From positions 1 to 64,000 of the forward strand of contig NZ_CAMYKO010000005.1 of NCBI RefSeq assembly GCF_947259025.1: DNA of 64,000 nt. Direction: 5' to 3'. Below the pieces are notes generated by a model that did not search any database, was not told the origin of the DNA, and was given only the letters and a program-made list of their open reading frames with translations. Source of the DNA: an uncultured Methylophaga sp. GTDB taxonomy: Bacteria > Pseudomonadota > Gammaproteobacteria > Nitrosococcales > Methylophagaceae. Both the position numbers and the translations under genes were made by a program. Below, in pieces: positions 10,775-21,436 of this stretch (its first letter is position 1; every line of letters begins with the position of its first letter).

Positions 10775-12028
10775 GTGTACAAGAAAAACATGAGCATCGC
10801 AGGCTTCGACGAAGAAGTGTTCAATGCCATTGCAGCTGAAGATACGCGCCAGGAAGATCACATCGAACTGATTGCCTCGGAAAACTATACCAGTCCGCGG
10901 GTAATGGAAGCGCAGGGCTCATCTTTAACCAATAAGTACGCTGAAGGCTATCCGGGCAAACGCTATTATGGCGGCTGTGAGCATGTTGATACCGTTGAAG
11001 ACATTGCCATTGCCCGTGCCAAACAACTGTTCGGTGCGGATTATGCCAATGTGCAACCGCACTCGGGCTCACAGGCTAACGCTGCTGTCTACCTGGCTTT
11101 GCTGCAGCCCGGCGACACTATCCTGGGCATGAGCCTGGCCCACGGTGGTCACCTGACACACGGTGCCAAGGTTAGCGCATCCGGCAAAATCTATAACTCC
11201 GTGTCCTACGGCATCAACACCGAATCTGGTGAGATTGATTATGAGGAAGTCGCGGCGCTGGCTAAAGAGCATCAGCCTAAAATGGTGGTGGCCGGTTTCT
11301 CTGCTTATTCGCGTGTGATTGACTGGCAGAAATTCCGTGAGATCGCCGATTCTGTCGGTGCCTATCTGCTGGTCGATATGGCGCATATCGCCGGTCTGGT
11401 GGCTTCTGGTCAGTATCCTAACCCGGTACAGATTGCCGATGTCACCACTACAACCACCCACAAAACCCTGCGCGGTCCGCGCGGTGGCCTGATTCTGGCG
11501 AAATCCAACCCGGACATCGAGAAGAAACTCAACTCTGCCGTATTCCCCGGCTTCCAGGGCGGCCCGCTGATGCATGTGATTGCCGCCAAAGCGGTGGCGT
11601 TCAAAGAAGCCATGCTGCCAGAGTTCAAAACCTATCAAGAGCAGGTCGTTAAGAACGCCCGTGTCATGGCCGAAGTGTTTATGAGCCGCGGTTATGATGT
11701 GGTTTCCAAAGGCACCGATGACCACCTGTTTCTGGTCAGCTTTATCGAAGCCGGCCTCACCGGTAAGGAAGTCGATGCCTGGTTGGGCGCTGCCAACATC
11801 ACCGTCAACAAGAACGCGGTGCCCAATGATCCGCAGTCGCCGTTTGTGACTTCAGGTATTCGCGTCGGTACGCCGGCCGTGACCACACGTGGTTTCAAAG
11901 AAAATGAATGCCGCGACCTGGCCAACTGGATGTGTGATGTCATTGATGCCAAAGGCAGCGAAGATGTCATTAAGGAAGTGAAAGCCAAGGCCATTGCGGT
12001 TTGCCAACGTCTGCCGGTCTATTCCTGA
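10775..12028 (+). CDS. glyA: Serine hydroxymethyltransferase
   Basis: PLP enzyme interconverting serine and glycine with tetrahydrofolate; the main source of one-carbon units and, in serine-cycle methylotrophs, a carbon-assimilation enzyme. The GTG at 10775 is preferred: it has AGGGG six bases upstream and gives [12 protein letters not shown], aligning with E. coli MLKREMNIADYD and its 417 residues. An upstream in-frame ATG (10742) would add 11 unaligned residues. The PLP lysine lies in [14 protein letters not shown] (near 229). It probably leads an operon running to rnhB. Confidence 0.97.
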   Translation: MYKKNMSIAGFDEEVFNAIAAEDTRQEDHIELIASENYTSPRVMEAQGSSLTNKYAEGYPGKRYYGGCEHVDTVEDIAIARAKQLFGADYANVQPHSGSQANAAVYLALLQPGDTILGMSLAHGGHLTHGAKVSASGKIYNSVSYGINTESGEIDYEEVAALAKEHQPKMVVAGFSAYSRVIDWQKFREIADSVGAYLLVDMAHIAGLVASGQYPNPVQIADVTTTTTHKTLRGPRGGLILAKSNPDIEKKLNSAVFPGFQGGPLMHVIAAKAVAFKEAMLPEFKTYQEQVVKNARVMAEVFMSRGYDVVSKGTDDHLFLVSFIEAGLTGKEVDAWLGAANITVNKNAVPNDPQSPFVTSGIRVGTPAVTTRGFKENECRDLANWMCDVIDAKGSEDVIKEVKAKAIAVCQRLPVYS

Positions 12029-12042
12029 GTTAAGGGCTGACG

Positions 12043-12519
12043 ATGCGTTGTCCGTTTTGTGGTGCTGATGACTCCAAGGTGGTTGACTCACGGCTGACAG
12101 CGGAAGGCGATGCCATCCGCCGTCGGCGCATGTGCGTTGAGTGCAGTGAGCGTTTTACCACTTATGAAACGGCCGAACTCAGCCTGCCACGGCTGGTCAA
12201 ACGCGATCGTTCACGTGAGCTGTTTGATGAAAACAAACTGCGTGCCGGTATTATGCGGGCGCTGGAAAAACGCCCGGTTAGTATTGATGATGTTGATACG
12301 GCGGTCAAAGCGATCACACGTCGTCTATGGGCCAGCGGTGATCGTGAAATCGACAGCCGCCTAGTGGGTGACTGGGTCATGGATGCCCTGCGTGAGCTGG
12401 ATGAAGTGGCCTATGTGCGCTTTGCCTCGGTATACCGCAGCTTTCAGGATATTGATGCCTTCCGTGAAGAAATCGAGCGTATGAAAAGCCAGTCAGATAA
12501 CGGGGATAACGAAGGCTGA
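12043..12519 (+). CDS. nrdR: Transcriptional repressor NrdR
   Basis: ATP/dATP-sensing repressor of ribonucleotide reductase genes. The N-terminal zinc ribbon has [13 protein letters not shown] and [12 protein letters not shown] (four cysteines), followed by the ATP-cone domain ([19 protein letters not shown]). The 158 residues are typical. It lies 14 nt after glyA and before ribD, the usual place. AAGGG precedes the ATG. Confidence 0.97.
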   Translation: MRCPFCGADDSKVVDSRLTAEGDAIRRRRMCVECSERFTTYETAELSLPRLVKRDRSRELFDENKLRAGIMRALEKRPVSIDDVDTAVKAITRRLWASGDREIDSRLVGDWVMDALRELDEVAYVRFASVYRSFQDIDAFREEIERMKSQSDNGDNEG

Positions 12520-12582
12520 CAGGCTGAAAGGCCTGATTATCAGGCATAATAAGATTTGCCCCGGGTTCAGCAAGAGATGGTC

Positions 12583-13689
12583 ATGTCGACACCTGAACAA
12601 TATATGGCGCGAGCCATTCAACTGGCCGAACGTGGCCTTTACACCACCGACCCCAATCCGCGGGTGGGCTGTGTACTGGTCAAAAATGATCAAATCATCG
12701 CAGAAGGCTGGCATATGCGAGCCGGTGAAGGCCATGCCGAGGTCAATGCGCTGCATCAGGCAGGCCGCGAAGCGGCCGGCGCCGACTGTTATGTCACGCT
12801 TGAACCCTGCAGCCATTTCGGCCGAACACCGCCCTGTGTCGATGCCCTCATCAATGCCCGGGTTAAACGGGTTTTTATCGCCATGAGCGACCCCAATCCG
12901 ATTGTTTCCGGTGCTGGTATCAAACGCCTGCAGGATGCCGGCATTGAGGTGCACAGCGATATCCTGGCCTCGCAATCGGAGAAACTGAACCCCGGTTTCT
13001 GCCAGCTTATGCGCATAGGCAGGCCCTATGTCCGCAGTAAGCTGGCGATGAGTCTGGATGGCCGTACCGCCATGGCATCGGGTGAAAGTAAATGGATCAC
13101 CGGCCCCGAGGCCCGCACCGATGTACAGAAATTGCGGGCCCGCAGTAGTGCGATCCTGACCGGTATCGGCACGGTGTTGGCAGATGACCCGATGCTGAAT
13201 GTCAGGCCCGGGCAGGGCGATAAAGGCTGGTATCCGTCACAGCAAAAAGTGCGTCAGCCTTTACGCGTCATCGTTGATGGCCAGATGCGAATTCCTGAAG
13301 ATGCCAGATTGTTGCAGCAGGACAGGGTTTTGCTGGCGACAGCGGTCGATAAAGCTGCGCCGGGTGGCATAGACAGCGTGGTCCTGCCGGGAGAAGGGGA
13401 CATCATCGACTTGAATGCATTAATGGCGGTGCTGGCTCAGCGAGAAGTCAACGAAGTCATGGTCGAAGCCGGCGGTGTACTCAACGGTGCGCTGTTGCAG
13501 GCCCGGTTGATTGATGAGCTGGTCATCTACATGGCACCCAAGCTGATGGGCGATATGGCGCGCGGCGTGTTTCATTTGCCGGGCATGGACACCATGGCGC
13601 AGAACATTTCTCTCAACATCACTGATATGCGTGCCATTGGCCGCGACTGGCGTATTACTGCCAAACCCGAATATAACGAAGCCTTTTAA
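12583..13689 (+). CDS. ribD: Riboflavin biosynthesis deaminase/reductase RibD
   Basis: Catalyses the second and third steps of riboflavin synthesis: pyrimidine deamination, then NADPH reduction of the ribosyl chain. The N-terminal cytidine-deaminase-like domain has the zinc motif HAE (51-53) and PCSHFGRTPPC (Cys76, Cys85). The C-terminal reductase domain follows from about residue 148 (RSKLAMSLDGRTA). The start at 12583 (MSTPEQYMARA) gives 368 residues, as in E. coli, with AAGAG six bases before it; the longer frame from TTG 12556 is less likely. Confidence 0.97.
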   Translation: MSTPEQYMARAIQLAERGLYTTDPNPRVGCVLVKNDQIIAEGWHMRAGEGHAEVNALHQAGREAAGADCYVTLEPCSHFGRTPPCVDALINARVKRVFIAMSDPNPIVSGAGIKRLQDAGIEVHSDILASQSEKLNPGFCQLMRIGRPYVRSKLAMSLDGRTAMASGESKWITGPEARTDVQKLRARSSAILTGIGTVLADDPMLNVRPGQGDKGWYPSQQKVRQPLRVIVDGQMRIPEDARLLQQDRVLLATAVDKAAPGGIDSVVLPGEGDIIDLNALMAVLAQREVNEVMVEAGGVLNGALLQARLIDELVIYMAPKLMGDMARGVFHLPGMDTMAQNISLNITDMRAIGRDWRITAKPEYNEAF

Positions 13690-13706
13690 ATGAAGGATAG
13701 CTAAGC

Positions 13707-14348
13707 ATGTTTACCGGAATTATTGCCGCTGTAGGCAAAGTGAATGCGGTTGAGCCCAGTGGCGGCGATTTACGACTTAAAGTCGATGCCGGGTCGCTGG
13801 ACCTGTCTGATGTGAAACTGGGGGACAGTATTGCCACCAACGGGGTTTGTCTGACCGTGGTAGAGATTCATGGTAGCCAACTGAGCTTTGATGTATCCCG
13901 GGAGAGCCTGGATCGCACCAGCCTGGGACAGGCCAAGCCGGGCTCCAGTGTCAACCTGGAAAAAGCCATGGCAGTGGGTGACCGGCTGGGAGGCCACATT
14001 GTCAGCGGCCACGTGGATGGCCTGGGCAAGGTGACATTGCTTGAGCCTTCAGCACGCTCGGTCAAGTTTCGTTTTGAAGTGCCGGCTGAACTTGAACGTT
14101 ATATTGCTGAAAAAGGCTCGATTTGCATTGATGGCACCAGTCTAACCGTGAACCAGGTCGGTCCCGGCTGGTTTGAGGTGAATATCATTCCGCACACGAT
14201 GGAGTGGACGATCATCAGCGATTATCAGACCGGCACCGTGGTCAACCTTGAAGTGGACCTGATAGCCCGCTACCTGGAGCGCTTGTTGCCGGGCCAGACC
14301 GACCACGGTATTAGTCGTGACACTCTCGCCAAACACGGATTTATCTGA
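13707..14348 (+). CDS. ribE: Riboflavin synthase alpha chain
   Basis: Dismutates two 6,7-dimethyl-8-ribityllumazine molecules into riboflavin and the pyrimidine substrate. Two lumazine-binding repeats are visible: MFTGIIAAVGKV with GVCLTV (about 1-95) and GHIVSGHVDG with DGTSLTVN (about 96-200). The 213 residues match the family. It lies 17 nt after ribD with a GGATAG ribosome site, and its stop is two bases from the next start. Confidence 0.96.
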   Translation: MFTGIIAAVGKVNAVEPSGGDLRLKVDAGSLDLSDVKLGDSIATNGVCLTVVEIHGSQLSFDVSRESLDRTSLGQAKPGSSVNLEKAMAVGDRLGGHIVSGHVDGLGKVTLLEPSARSVKFRFEVPAELERYIAEKGSICIDGTSLTVNQVGPGWFEVNIIPHTMEWTIISDYQTGTVVNLEVDLIARYLERLLPGQTDHGISRDTLAKHGFI

Positions 14349-14350
14349 TT

Positions 14351-15469
14351 ATGCAGTTGAACACGACCGCTCAAATTATCGACGATCTCAAACAGGGCAA
14401 GATGGTCATCATCATGGATGACGAGGATCGTGAAAACGAAGGTGATCTGATCATGGCGGCGGAGAAGGTGACGCCGGAAGCCATCAACTTTATGGCCCGC
14501 TTCGGCCGTGGCCTGATTTGCCTGACACTGACAGAAGAGCGTTGCCGCGAATTGCGTCTGCCTTTGATGGTGTCGGATAACCAGACGCCATACTCCACCA
14601 ACTTCACCGTGTCGATTGAAGCTGCCAAGGGCGTGACCACGGGCATTTCCGCAGCTGACCGCGCGCTGACCGTTCAGGTCGCCGTTGATCCTCAGTCCAG
14701 GCCTGATGACCTGGTTCAACCCGGTCATGTATTTCCGCTCAAGGCCCAGCCGGGTGGCGTGCTGACTCGGGCAGGGCATACTGAGGCCGGTTGTGACTTG
14801 GCGCAAATGGCCGGTTTCTCAGCCAGTGGCGTGATTGTCGAAATCCTGAATGACGACGGCAGTATGGCCAGAAGGCCGGACCTGGAAAAATTCGCCCAGA
14901 CGCATGATCTGAAGATCGGCACCATTGCTGATCTCATCAGCTACCGGCTGGAAAACGAAATGACAGTCAAGCAACTGTCGCAATGTGATTTCCCTACCGA
15001 TTATGGTGATTTCCGCCTGCACAGTTACCAGGATACCGTGAACAGTCAGGTGCATCTGGCACTGGTTTACGGTGATGTTGAGCCGGATCAGGAAACCCTG
15101 GTGCGGGTGCATATGGCCGATCCCCTGGGTGACTTGCTGGGTTCGGTTCGTGATCCCAGTCACTGGCCGATTCCGGAAGTGATGCAGAAAATCCAGCAGG
15201 CCGGCAAGGGCGTGTTGGTCGTACTGCGACAGCCGGAGCAGAACAAACAACTGGCGGCCAAGATCGCCCGCTACCAGCAGGAAGATGAAGCGGAAACGCC
15301 GCCACCGGGCACCGGGGGCTGGGATTTACGCACCTTCGGTGTCGGCGCCCAGATCCTGGCTGATCTCGGCGTTAAAAAAATGCGGGTGATCGGTACTCCT
15401 ACCAAGCTGACCGGTGTGTCTGGCTTTGGACTGGAACTCACCGGTTACCTGGAGGCCGACCAGTTTTGA
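14351..15469 (+). CDS. ribB: 3,4-Dihydroxy-2-butanone 4-phosphate synthase with degenerate RibA-like domain (RibBX)
   Basis: The N-terminal half (about 1-205) is an intact DHBP synthase, with [11 protein letters not shown] near 23-33 and [11 protein letters not shown] near 139, making the four-carbon unit of riboflavin from ribulose 5-phosphate. The C-terminal half has the GTP cyclohydrolase II fold signature in places ([19 protein letters not shown]). However, the zinc-binding stretch that should hold three cysteines reads [18 protein letters not shown], with no cysteine. It is therefore the RibBX type known from proteobacteria, not a bifunctional RibBA. A true ribA must be elsewhere. Normally ribH follows; here lpxB does. 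Confidence 0.93.
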   Translation: MQLNTTAQIIDDLKQGKMVIIMDDEDRENEGDLIMAAEKVTPEAINFMARFGRGLICLTLTEERCRELRLPLMVSDNQTPYSTNFTVSIEAAKGVTTGISAADRALTVQVAVDPQSRPDDLVQPGHVFPLKAQPGGVLTRAGHTEAGCDLAQMAGFSASGVIVEILNDDGSMARRPDLEKFAQTHDLKIGTIADLISYRLENEMTVKQLSQCDFPTDYGDFRLHSYQDTVNSQVHLALVYGDVEPDQETLVRVHMADPLGDLLGSVRDPSHWPIPEVMQKIQQAGKGVLVVLRQPEQNKQLAAKIARYQQEDEAETPPPGTGGWDLRTFGVGAQILADLGVKKMRVIGTPTKLTGVSGFGLELTGYLEADQF

Positions 15470-16617
15470 GCGACGCTCGACGTATCGTGATTGTGGCCGG
15501 CGAAGCCTCGGGCGATGCCCATGCCGGCAGGATGATTGCGGCGCTCAAATCAAAGCGGCCTGAGATTGCCGTATCAGGCATCGGCGGTGATGCTTTGCGC
15601 CAGGCCGGCGCAGAGATTTTTACCGATTTTCGCGAGCTGGCGGTGATGGGCCTGGTGGAAGTGCTCAAACGCTACCGCGCGATCAAAGCCATATTCAATG
15701 ATCTGGTCGAACGCCTAAGCAGGGATAAACCGGACTTACTGATCCTGGTAGACTATCCCGGCTTTAACCTCAAGCTGGCCAAACAGGCCCATAAACTGGG
15801 TATACCGGTGTTGTATTACATCAGCCCCAAGGTCTGGGCCTGGCGTCCCGGTCGCATAAAGACAATTCGGCGCTACGTGGATCATATGGCGGCCCTGTTC
15901 CCGTTCGAGCAAAGCCTGTATCAGGATGCCGCTGTGCCAGTCACTTGTGTCGGTCACCCGCTGGTCGATGCGGTTAAATCTGACCTGACGCCAGAGCAAG
16001 CAAAAACGCAGTTTGGTTTGGATCCGCAGCATCGCGTTTTGGGTTTGTTTCCGGGCAGCCGTCGCAGTGAGGTGGAAAACCTGTTGCCGATCATGTTGCA
16101 GGCGGCAGAAAAAATTCAGCAGCGCCATTTCGACCTGGAAGTGGTGTTACCCTTGGCACCGGGTCTTGATACTGATTTGATTGAGCCATTACTGAAACAA
16201 TCCAGCGCGAGGGTGCAGGTAATCTCGGCTGACTTTTATGATGTCGTGCGCAGTTGCGATGCGATTGTCGCGGCCTCGGGCACAGTCACATTGGAAATTG
16301 CTTTGATGGGCGTGCCGCACCTGATTACCTACCGGGTGGCCCCCATGAGTTACCGCATTCTCAAGCGTCTGGTCAAAATTCCCTATGTCGGGCTGTGCAA
16401 TATCGTCACTGGTGACAATATCGTGACCGAACTGCTGCAGGATGAAGTTACGGTAGAGAACCTTGACCGCGAGCTAACCCTGTTGCTAACACAGCCCGAG
16501 GCACAAAGCCGGGCACAAATGATCCGCCAGCAGGTGCTGGCCGCTCTGGGACCATCCGGTGGTGCTGATAATGCGGCTGATGTGGTGTTGACCATGCTGG
16601 ATAACGCTGATGACTGA
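15466..16617 (+). CDS. lpxB: Lipid-A-disaccharide synthase
   Basis: Family 19 glycosyltransferase joining UDP-2,3-diacylglucosamine to lipid X to give the lipid A disaccharide at the inner membrane. It opens with [15 protein letters not shown], the family signature, and contains [14 protein letters not shown] and [14 protein letters not shown]. The 383 residues match E. coli (382). The TTG start overlaps the ribB stop by four bases and has GGAGG ten bases upstream. The usual lpxD-fabZ-lpxA neighbours are absent, so this copy has been moved next to the riboflavin genes. rnhB follows with an eight-base overlap, as in the standard lpx cluster. Confidence 0.96.
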   Translation: MSDARRIVIVAGEASGDAHAGRMIAALKSKRPEIAVSGIGGDALRQAGAEIFTDFRELAVMGLVEVLKRYRAIKAIFNDLVERLSRDKPDLLILVDYPGFNLKLAKQAHKLGIPVLYYISPKVWAWRPGRIKTIRRYVDHMAALFPFEQSLYQDAAVPVTCVGHPLVDAVKSDLTPEQAKTQFGLDPQHRVLGLFPGSRRSEVENLLPIMLQAAEKIQQRHFDLEVVLPLAPGLDTDLIEPLLKQSSARVQVISADFYDVVRSCDAIVAASGTVTLEIALMGVPHLITYRVAPMSYRILKRLVKIPYVGLCNIVTGDNIVTELLQDEVTVENLDRELTLLLTQPEAQSRAQMIRQQVLAALGPSGGADNAADVVLTMLDNADD

Positions 16618-17182
16618 CAGTCTGCTGGTCGCCGGAGTCGATGAAGTCGGGCGCGGTCCACTGGCGGGGCCGGTGGTGACTGCGGCGGTCATTTTGGATC
16701 CGGATAAACCTATTGAAGGCCTGGCTGACTCAAAAAAGCTCACTGAAAAGCGTCGTGAAAAACTGGTGCCTTTGATTATGGAAAAAGCGCTGGCTTTTGC
16801 TATCGGCCGCGCCGAGCCGCTTGAAATCGATCAGCTTAATATTCTGCAGGCGACCTTGCTGGCGATGAAACGGGCAGTGGAAGGGCTGAGCCAGGCACCG
16901 GGACATGTGCTGGTGGATGGTATCCATGCGCCAGCCTTGAACTGCACAGTCACCACCGTTATCAAGGGCGATCAGTCTGAGCCCGCGATTGCGGCGGCTT
17001 CAATACTGGCCAAGGTCACGCGTGACCGGGAAATGCTGGAAATGGATGCGCTTTATCCCGGCTATGGGTTTGCTCAACATAAAGGCTATCCCACCAAGCA
17101 GCATCAGCAGGCTTTAATTGAACTCGGGCCGACAGACATTCACCGGCGCTCTTTCAGCCCGGTGCAGATGAGTCTGCTTTAG
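16610..17182 (+). CDS. rnhB: Ribonuclease HII
   Basis: Nicks RNA in RNA:DNA hybrids, removing misincorporated ribonucleotides. The catalytic Asp-Glu pair stands in [15 protein letters not shown] (Asp11, Glu12); the later acidic residues are in VLVDGIHAP and [12 protein letters not shown]-terminal [11 protein letters not shown] is the family signature. The 190 residues are normal. It overlaps the end of lpxB by eight bases. Confidence 0.97.
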   Translation: MTDSLLVAGVDEVGRGPLAGPVVTAAVILDPDKPIEGLADSKKLTEKRREKLVPLIMEKALAFAIGRAEPLEIDQLNILQATLLAMKRAVEGLSQAPGHVLVDGIHAPALNCTVTTVIKGDQSEPAIAAASILAKVTRDREMLEMDALYPGYGFAQHKGYPTKQHQQALIELGPTDIHRRSFSPVQMSLL

Positions 17183-17212
17183 GCTGAAATCTCATGGTAT
17201 TATTCACAGCTT

Positions 17213-18592
17213 ATGCTGTCTCTTAATAAACTCATCAACAAACTGGTCAAAGGCAAGAAAGCCCAGCCTGACGTTCAGTCCGGCGAGCCGGTCATCGTGC
17301 CACGCAGTGAACACACCATCTCACGCAAGCAAATCAGTCAAAATGCCCTGAATGTCCTATACACGCTCAAGGATGCTGGCTATGAAGCCTACCTGGTGGG
17401 CGGCTGTGTGCGTGACCTGTTACTGGGCCATGAGCCCAAGGATTTTGATGTCGCAACAAATGCGCTGCCCGAGCAGGTCGACAAGCTGTTTCGCCGCAGC
17501 CGCCTGATTGGCCGCCGTTTCAAACTGGTTCATGTGCGTTTTGGTCGGGATGTGATTGAAGTCGCGACTTTCCGCGCGCCGCCCGAGGCCAGCAACCATG
17601 TTGATGATCAGGGCCGCATCATGCAGGACAATGTTTACGGCACGCTGGAGCAGGATGCCTGGCGCCGTGACTTCACTGTTAACGCGCTTTATTACAATAT
17701 TCGTGACTTTTCCATTGTCGACTACACCAGCGGTATTGATGATCTCAACGCGGGGCTTATCCGGCTGATCGGTGATGTGGAGACCCGCTACCGCGAAGAC
17801 CCGGTACGCATGCTGCGCGCTTTACGTTTTGTCGCCAAGCTGGGCCTGAAGTTGGATGACGACACTGAAGCCGGCATTTTCAACCATGCCGGCCTGCTGG
17901 CAGATATTCCGCCAGCGCGTTTGTTTGACGAGACGCTCAAGCTTTATCTCACCGGTAATGCGGCTGTTACCCATGAACTGTTATGTCATTACCACCTGTT
18001 TGATGAAATGTATCCGCAGACAGCGGCTTTGTTGCATCAGGAACAGGACGGTTATCCGCGCACCTTGCTGATGAAAGCGCTGGAAAATACCGATCGGCGC
18101 ATTGATGCCAATAAACCGGTGACCCCGGCCTTTTTGTTTGCAGCGCTATTGTGGGAACCGGTCAGGCAGCGGGCGCAACTGCTGATGGAAAACGGCATGC
18201 CCGAGATTCCAGCGATGCAGCGTGCGTCTTCAGAGGTGATAGGCGATCAGATCCAGCGTGTGTCTTTGCCCAAACGTTTCAGTCTGGTCACCCGCGATAT
18301 CTGGAATATGCAGCCGCGTCTGACTAAACGTCAGGGCAAGCGCGCATTCAAGTCTTTGCTACACCCCAAATTCCGTGCTGCTTATGACTTTCTGGCTTTA
18401 CGCAGCGAAGCGGGTGAGCCGCTGGAAGAACTGGTCGACTGGTGGACCCGCTTCCAGGATGTGTCGGCGACAGAACAACAGACCATGGTGAACAGCCTCG
18501 GTGATGGCGGGGGCGGTGGGGGTAACCGCAAACCGCGCCGGCGCCGGCGCCGCAGGAAACCGGCGGCCCGGCAACAGAATAAGGGTGAGTAA
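17213..18592 (+). CDS. pcnB: Poly(A) polymerase I
   Basis: Adds 3' poly(A) tails that mark RNA for decay. The nucleotidyltransferase core has LVGGCVRDLL (Gly63-Gly64) and the metal-binding DFDV (Asp77, Asp79), followed by RRDFTVNALYYN and RMLRALRFVAKLGL. The C-terminus is a strongly basic tail of arginine and lysine after a Gly-rich linker, as in PcnB proteins that bind RNA; this distinguishes it from CCA-adding enzymes. 459 residues. The stop overlaps the folK start by one base. Confidence 0.96.
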   Translation: MLSLNKLINKLVKGKKAQPDVQSGEPVIVPRSEHTISRKQISQNALNVLYTLKDAGYEAYLVGGCVRDLLLGHEPKDFDVATNALPEQVDKLFRRSRLIGRRFKLVHVRFGRDVIEVATFRAPPEASNHVDDQGRIMQDNVYGTLEQDAWRRDFTVNALYYNIRDFSIVDYTSGIDDLNAGLIRLIGDVETRYREDPVRMLRALRFVAKLGLKLDDDTEAGIFNHAGLLADIPPARLFDETLKLYLTGNAAVTHELLCHYHLFDEMYPQTAALLHQEQDGYPRTLLMKALENTDRRIDANKPVTPAFLFAALLWEPVRQRAQLLMENGMPEIPAMQRASSEVIGDQIQRVSLPKRFSLVTRDIWNMQPRLTKRQGKRAFKSLLHPKFRAAYDFLALRSEAGEPLEELVDWWTRFQDVSATEQQTMVNSLGDGGGGGGNRKPRRRRRRRKPAARQQNKGE

Positions 18593-19074
18593 TGCAGGTC
18601 TATATCGGTCTGGGTAGTAATCTGGCTGATCCAGAGCAGCAAATCCTGTCAGCAATTGAAGACATTGCCGCAATAAAAGAGACCACGCTGTTGCAACAGT
18701 CGTCTCTGTATTCCAGCCCGCCCATGGGCCCGCAGGATCAGCCTGACTATATCAATGCCGTCGTCTGTATCGATACGACCTTGTCTGCCCACAAACTGCT
18801 GGATGCCCTGCAAAAGATTGAACAACAGCATGGCCGCATCCGTAAACGTCACTGGGGCGAACGTACACTGGATCTGGACATCCTGCTGTTTGCTGATAAG
18901 GTCATTGAAGACGAACGGCTGAGCGTACCGCATCCAGGCATGGCAAGCAGGGCCTTTGTGCTGTTTCCGCTGGCCGAAATTGCACCCGAAATAAGCATTC
19001 CCGGCATGGGCGAACTGAGTGTCTTGCTTGAGCAATGCCCGCGGGAAGGTCTGAAACAACTGGATAAGCAATAA
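18592..19074 (+). CDS. folK: 6-Hydroxymethyl-7,8-dihydropterin pyrophosphokinase
   Basis: Transfers pyrophosphate from ATP to the pterin in folate synthesis. It opens with YIGLGSNLADPE. The signature RKRHWGERTLDLDILLF (near 83-99) holds the two metal-binding aspartates. 160 residues, as in E. coli. It is coupled to pcnB (TAATG) and leads into the kinase and pantothenate genes. Confidence 0.96.
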   Translation: MQVYIGLGSNLADPEQQILSAIEDIAAIKETTLLQQSSLYSSPPMGPQDQPDYINAVVCIDTTLSAHKLLDALQKIEQQHGRIRKRHWGERTLDLDILLFADKVIEDERLSVPHPGMASRAFVLFPLAEIAPEISIPGMGELSVLLEQCPREGLKQLDKQ

Positions 19075-19076
19075 AC

Positions 19077-19736
19077 ATGAAGCAATCGCTGCCACATCAA
19101 TACATTGTTGTCGAAGGCCCAATCGGTGTCGGCAAGACCCATTTGGTTAAGCGCCTGGCCGAAAGTTTTGGCGGAACCGAACTGATGGAGCAGCCGGAAC
19201 ACAATCCGTTTCTGGAAAAGTTTTATCTCTATCCCAAACAGTCGGCCCTGCCCACCCAGCTCAGCTTTCTTATGCAACGGGTCAAACTCAGCAAAACCCT
19301 GAACCAGGATGACCTGTTCAATGACTTGCACATCGCCGACTTCATGGTGGAAAAAGACAAATTGTTTGCCCAGATTTCGCTGGATGACGATGAGTTGGCT
19401 TTGTACAACATGGTCTATGACAACCTGACCCTGCATCATCGCAGCCCTGATCTGGTGATCTACCTGCAAGCGTCGCTGCCGGTACTGAAGTCCCGCATTG
19501 CCCAGCGTGGTATTGGCTATGAACAGCATATCGAGGAAGGCTATCTGAAGCGTCTGGCAGATACCTATGCCGACTTTTTTCATTACTATGATGCATCACC
19601 GCTGTTAATCGTGAATGCCGAGCAGATTGATCTGGTCAACAGCGAGCAGGATTATCAGCAGTTATTAGAGCAAATCTGCACCATCCAGAGCGGACGTCAT
19701 TACTACAATCCGCTGCCGGTAAAAGAGAAGAAATAA
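19077..19736 (+). CDS. Deoxynucleoside kinase family protein
   Basis: A 219-residue P-loop kinase of the dNK (deoxyadenosine/deoxyguanosine kinase) family. Residues 13-21 read EGPIGVGKT; the Glu-Arg type region is [37 protein letters not shown] is the LID and base-recognition region. A gene of this kind between folK and panB is common in proteobacteria. It would phosphorylate salvaged deoxynucleosides; substrate preference cannot be read from sequence. It starts two bases after folK and panB begins one base after it. Confidence 0.85.
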   Translation: MKQSLPHQYIVVEGPIGVGKTHLVKRLAESFGGTELMEQPEHNPFLEKFYLYPKQSALPTQLSFLMQRVKLSKTLNQDDLFNDLHIADFMVEKDKLFAQISLDDDELALYNMVYDNLTLHHRSPDLVIYLQASLPVLKSRIAQRGIGYEQHIEEGYLKRLADTYADFFHYYDASPLLIVNAEQIDLVNSEQDYQQLLEQICTIQSGRHYYNPLPVKEKK

Positions 19737-19737
19737 T

Positions 19738-20532
19738 ATGATCCGTCTTAGCCTGACTGCCCTGCGAAAAATGAAAAAAGCGCAGGAGAAAATTGCCGTT
19801 TTAACCGCCTATGACGCCAGTTTCAGCCATGCGCTGGAGCAGGCTGGGGTGGAAGTCATCCTGGTGGGAGATTCCCTGGGTATGGTAATTCAGGGCCAGG
19901 AAAGCACTTTGCCGGTGACCGTGGATGACATGATTTATCACACAGCTAACGTCGTGCGCGGTAGTGATAAACCATTTGTTATTGCTGATATGCCGTTTAT
20001 GAGCTTTGCCAATTCCGATCAGGCAATTGCCAACGCAGCGCGGCTGATGGCTGAGGGCGGCGCGCAAATGGTTAAGCTGGAAGGCGGTGCGGTGATCGCC
20101 GATACTGTCGAGCAGCTTACCGCACGGGGTATTCCAGTCTGCGCCCATCTGGGCCTGCTGCCACAGTCTGTGCACCGGTTGGGCGGCTATATTGTTCAGG
20201 GGCGTGAACAACAGGCTGCCGAAGAACTGCTGGTCGATGCGCGCAAGCTGGAACAGGCCGGGGCCGATATGCTGGTGCTGGAATGTGTGCCTGCCACGCT
20301 GGCAGCCAAAGTCACTGACGATTTGTCGATCCCGGTGATTGGCATCGGTGCCGGTCAGGACTGCGACGGTCAGGTTCTGGTGCTTTACGATATGCTGGGT
20401 TTGACGCCGGGTAAACGGCCACGTTTCAGCCATGACTTCCTGGCTGATACCGGTTCGATTCAGGCAGCGCTGAGCCAGTATGTAGAGGATGTCAAAAGCG
20501 GCCGTTTTCCCACTGTCGATCAGCAATTCTAA
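19738..20532 (+). CDS. panB: 3-Methyl-2-oxobutanoate hydroxymethyltransferase
   Basis: First committed step to pantothenate: adds a hydroxymethyl group from methylenetetrahydrofolate to ketoisovalerate. Conserved segments include [22 protein letters not shown] and the catalytic region [16 protein letters not shown]. 264 residues as in E. coli. It is coupled to panC through TAATG, and panD follows, so all three genes lie in one unit. Confidence 0.97.
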   Translation: MIRLSLTALRKMKKAQEKIAVLTAYDASFSHALEQAGVEVILVGDSLGMVIQGQESTLPVTVDDMIYHTANVVRGSDKPFVIADMPFMSFANSDQAIANAARLMAEGGAQMVKLEGGAVIADTVEQLTARGIPVCAHLGLLPQSVHRLGGYIVQGREQQAAEELLVDARKLEQAGADMLVLECVPATLAAKVTDDLSIPVIGIGAGQDCDGQVLVLYDMLGLTPGKRPRFSHDFLADTGSIQAALSQYVEDVKSGRFPTVDQQF

Positions 20533-21386
20533 TGCAGGTCGTAGATAACCTCGTGGCCCTGCGTACGCGGATTAAAAATTGGCGGGCCGACAATGAAGTG
20601 ATTGCTTTTGTGCCTACCATGGGCAATCTGCACCAGGGGCATCTCTCATTGGTCAAAAAAGCAGCCGAGCTGGCTGACCGCGTGGTTGTCAGTATTTTCG
20701 TCAACCCACTGCAGTTTAACGATAAGCAGGATCTGGACAATTATCCGCGGACTTTAAACGATGATATCAAGCAGCTCAGTGAACTGCGCTGTGATCTGGT
20801 GTTTACCCCGGATGACAGCATTATGTACCCGCGGGGTATGAGCAATCAGACCAGCGTGCATGTACCTGGCATGGATGACAAACTCTGTGGGCTGGGGCGG
20901 CCGGGCCATTTCGATGGTGTGGCCACGGTCGTGACCAAATTACTGAATATGGTTCAGACCGATATCGCCGTATTCGGTGAAAAGGATTACCAGCAACTGC
21001 TGTTGATCCGGCAACTGGTTCAGGATCTGAACCTGCCGATGGATATTATCGGCGCACCAACCTGCCGTGAGCAGGATGGTCTGGCCATGAGTTCACGTAA
21101 TCAGCGCTTGACTGAGAGCGAGCGAGAAAAGGCACCGTTGCTGTATCAGCAACTGCAGGCAGTGAAAACAGCATTGCTTGAAAACCGGCAGGGGCTTGAC
21201 GCCGCGCTGGCAGATGCGCAGAGTCAACTTAGCGAGGCGGGATTTGAGACCGAATATCTTGAAGTCCGCCGCGCTGATAATCTGCAACCGCTGCAAAGCG
21301 GTGAGACAACCACAGCCCGTATTCTGGTCGCGGCCAGGCTTGGGTCAGTCAGACTGATAGATAATATTCTGTGTGACCTTGCCTGA
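20532..21386 (+). CDS. panC: Pantothenate synthetase
   Basis: ATP-dependent joining of pantoate and beta-alanine. The class I nucleotidyltransferase HxGH motif reads HQGH (34-37) in VPTMGNLHQGHLSLV. VFGEKDYQQLLLIRQLV and AMSSRNQRL are the other active-site stretches. 284 residues. It begins on the A of the panB stop codon. Confidence 0.97.
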   Translation: MQVVDNLVALRTRIKNWRADNEVIAFVPTMGNLHQGHLSLVKKAAELADRVVVSIFVNPLQFNDKQDLDNYPRTLNDDIKQLSELRCDLVFTPDDSIMYPRGMSNQTSVHVPGMDDKLCGLGRPGHFDGVATVVTKLLNMVQTDIAVFGEKDYQQLLLIRQLVQDLNLPMDIIGAPTCREQDGLAMSSRNQRLTESEREKAPLLYQQLQAVKTALLENRQGLDAALADAQSQLSEAGFETEYLEVRRADNLQPLQSGETTTARILVAARLGSVRLIDNILCDLA

Positions 21387-21436
21387 GCTTCCCTAACAAG
21401 GGATAATATTGGGCTAACTTACAAGATTTGTCCGCT

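Noticed and set aside
14351-15469. Bifunctional RibBA with GTP cyclohydrolase II activity
   Set aside because: The C-terminal half lacks all zinc-binding cysteines, so only the RibB activity is supported.
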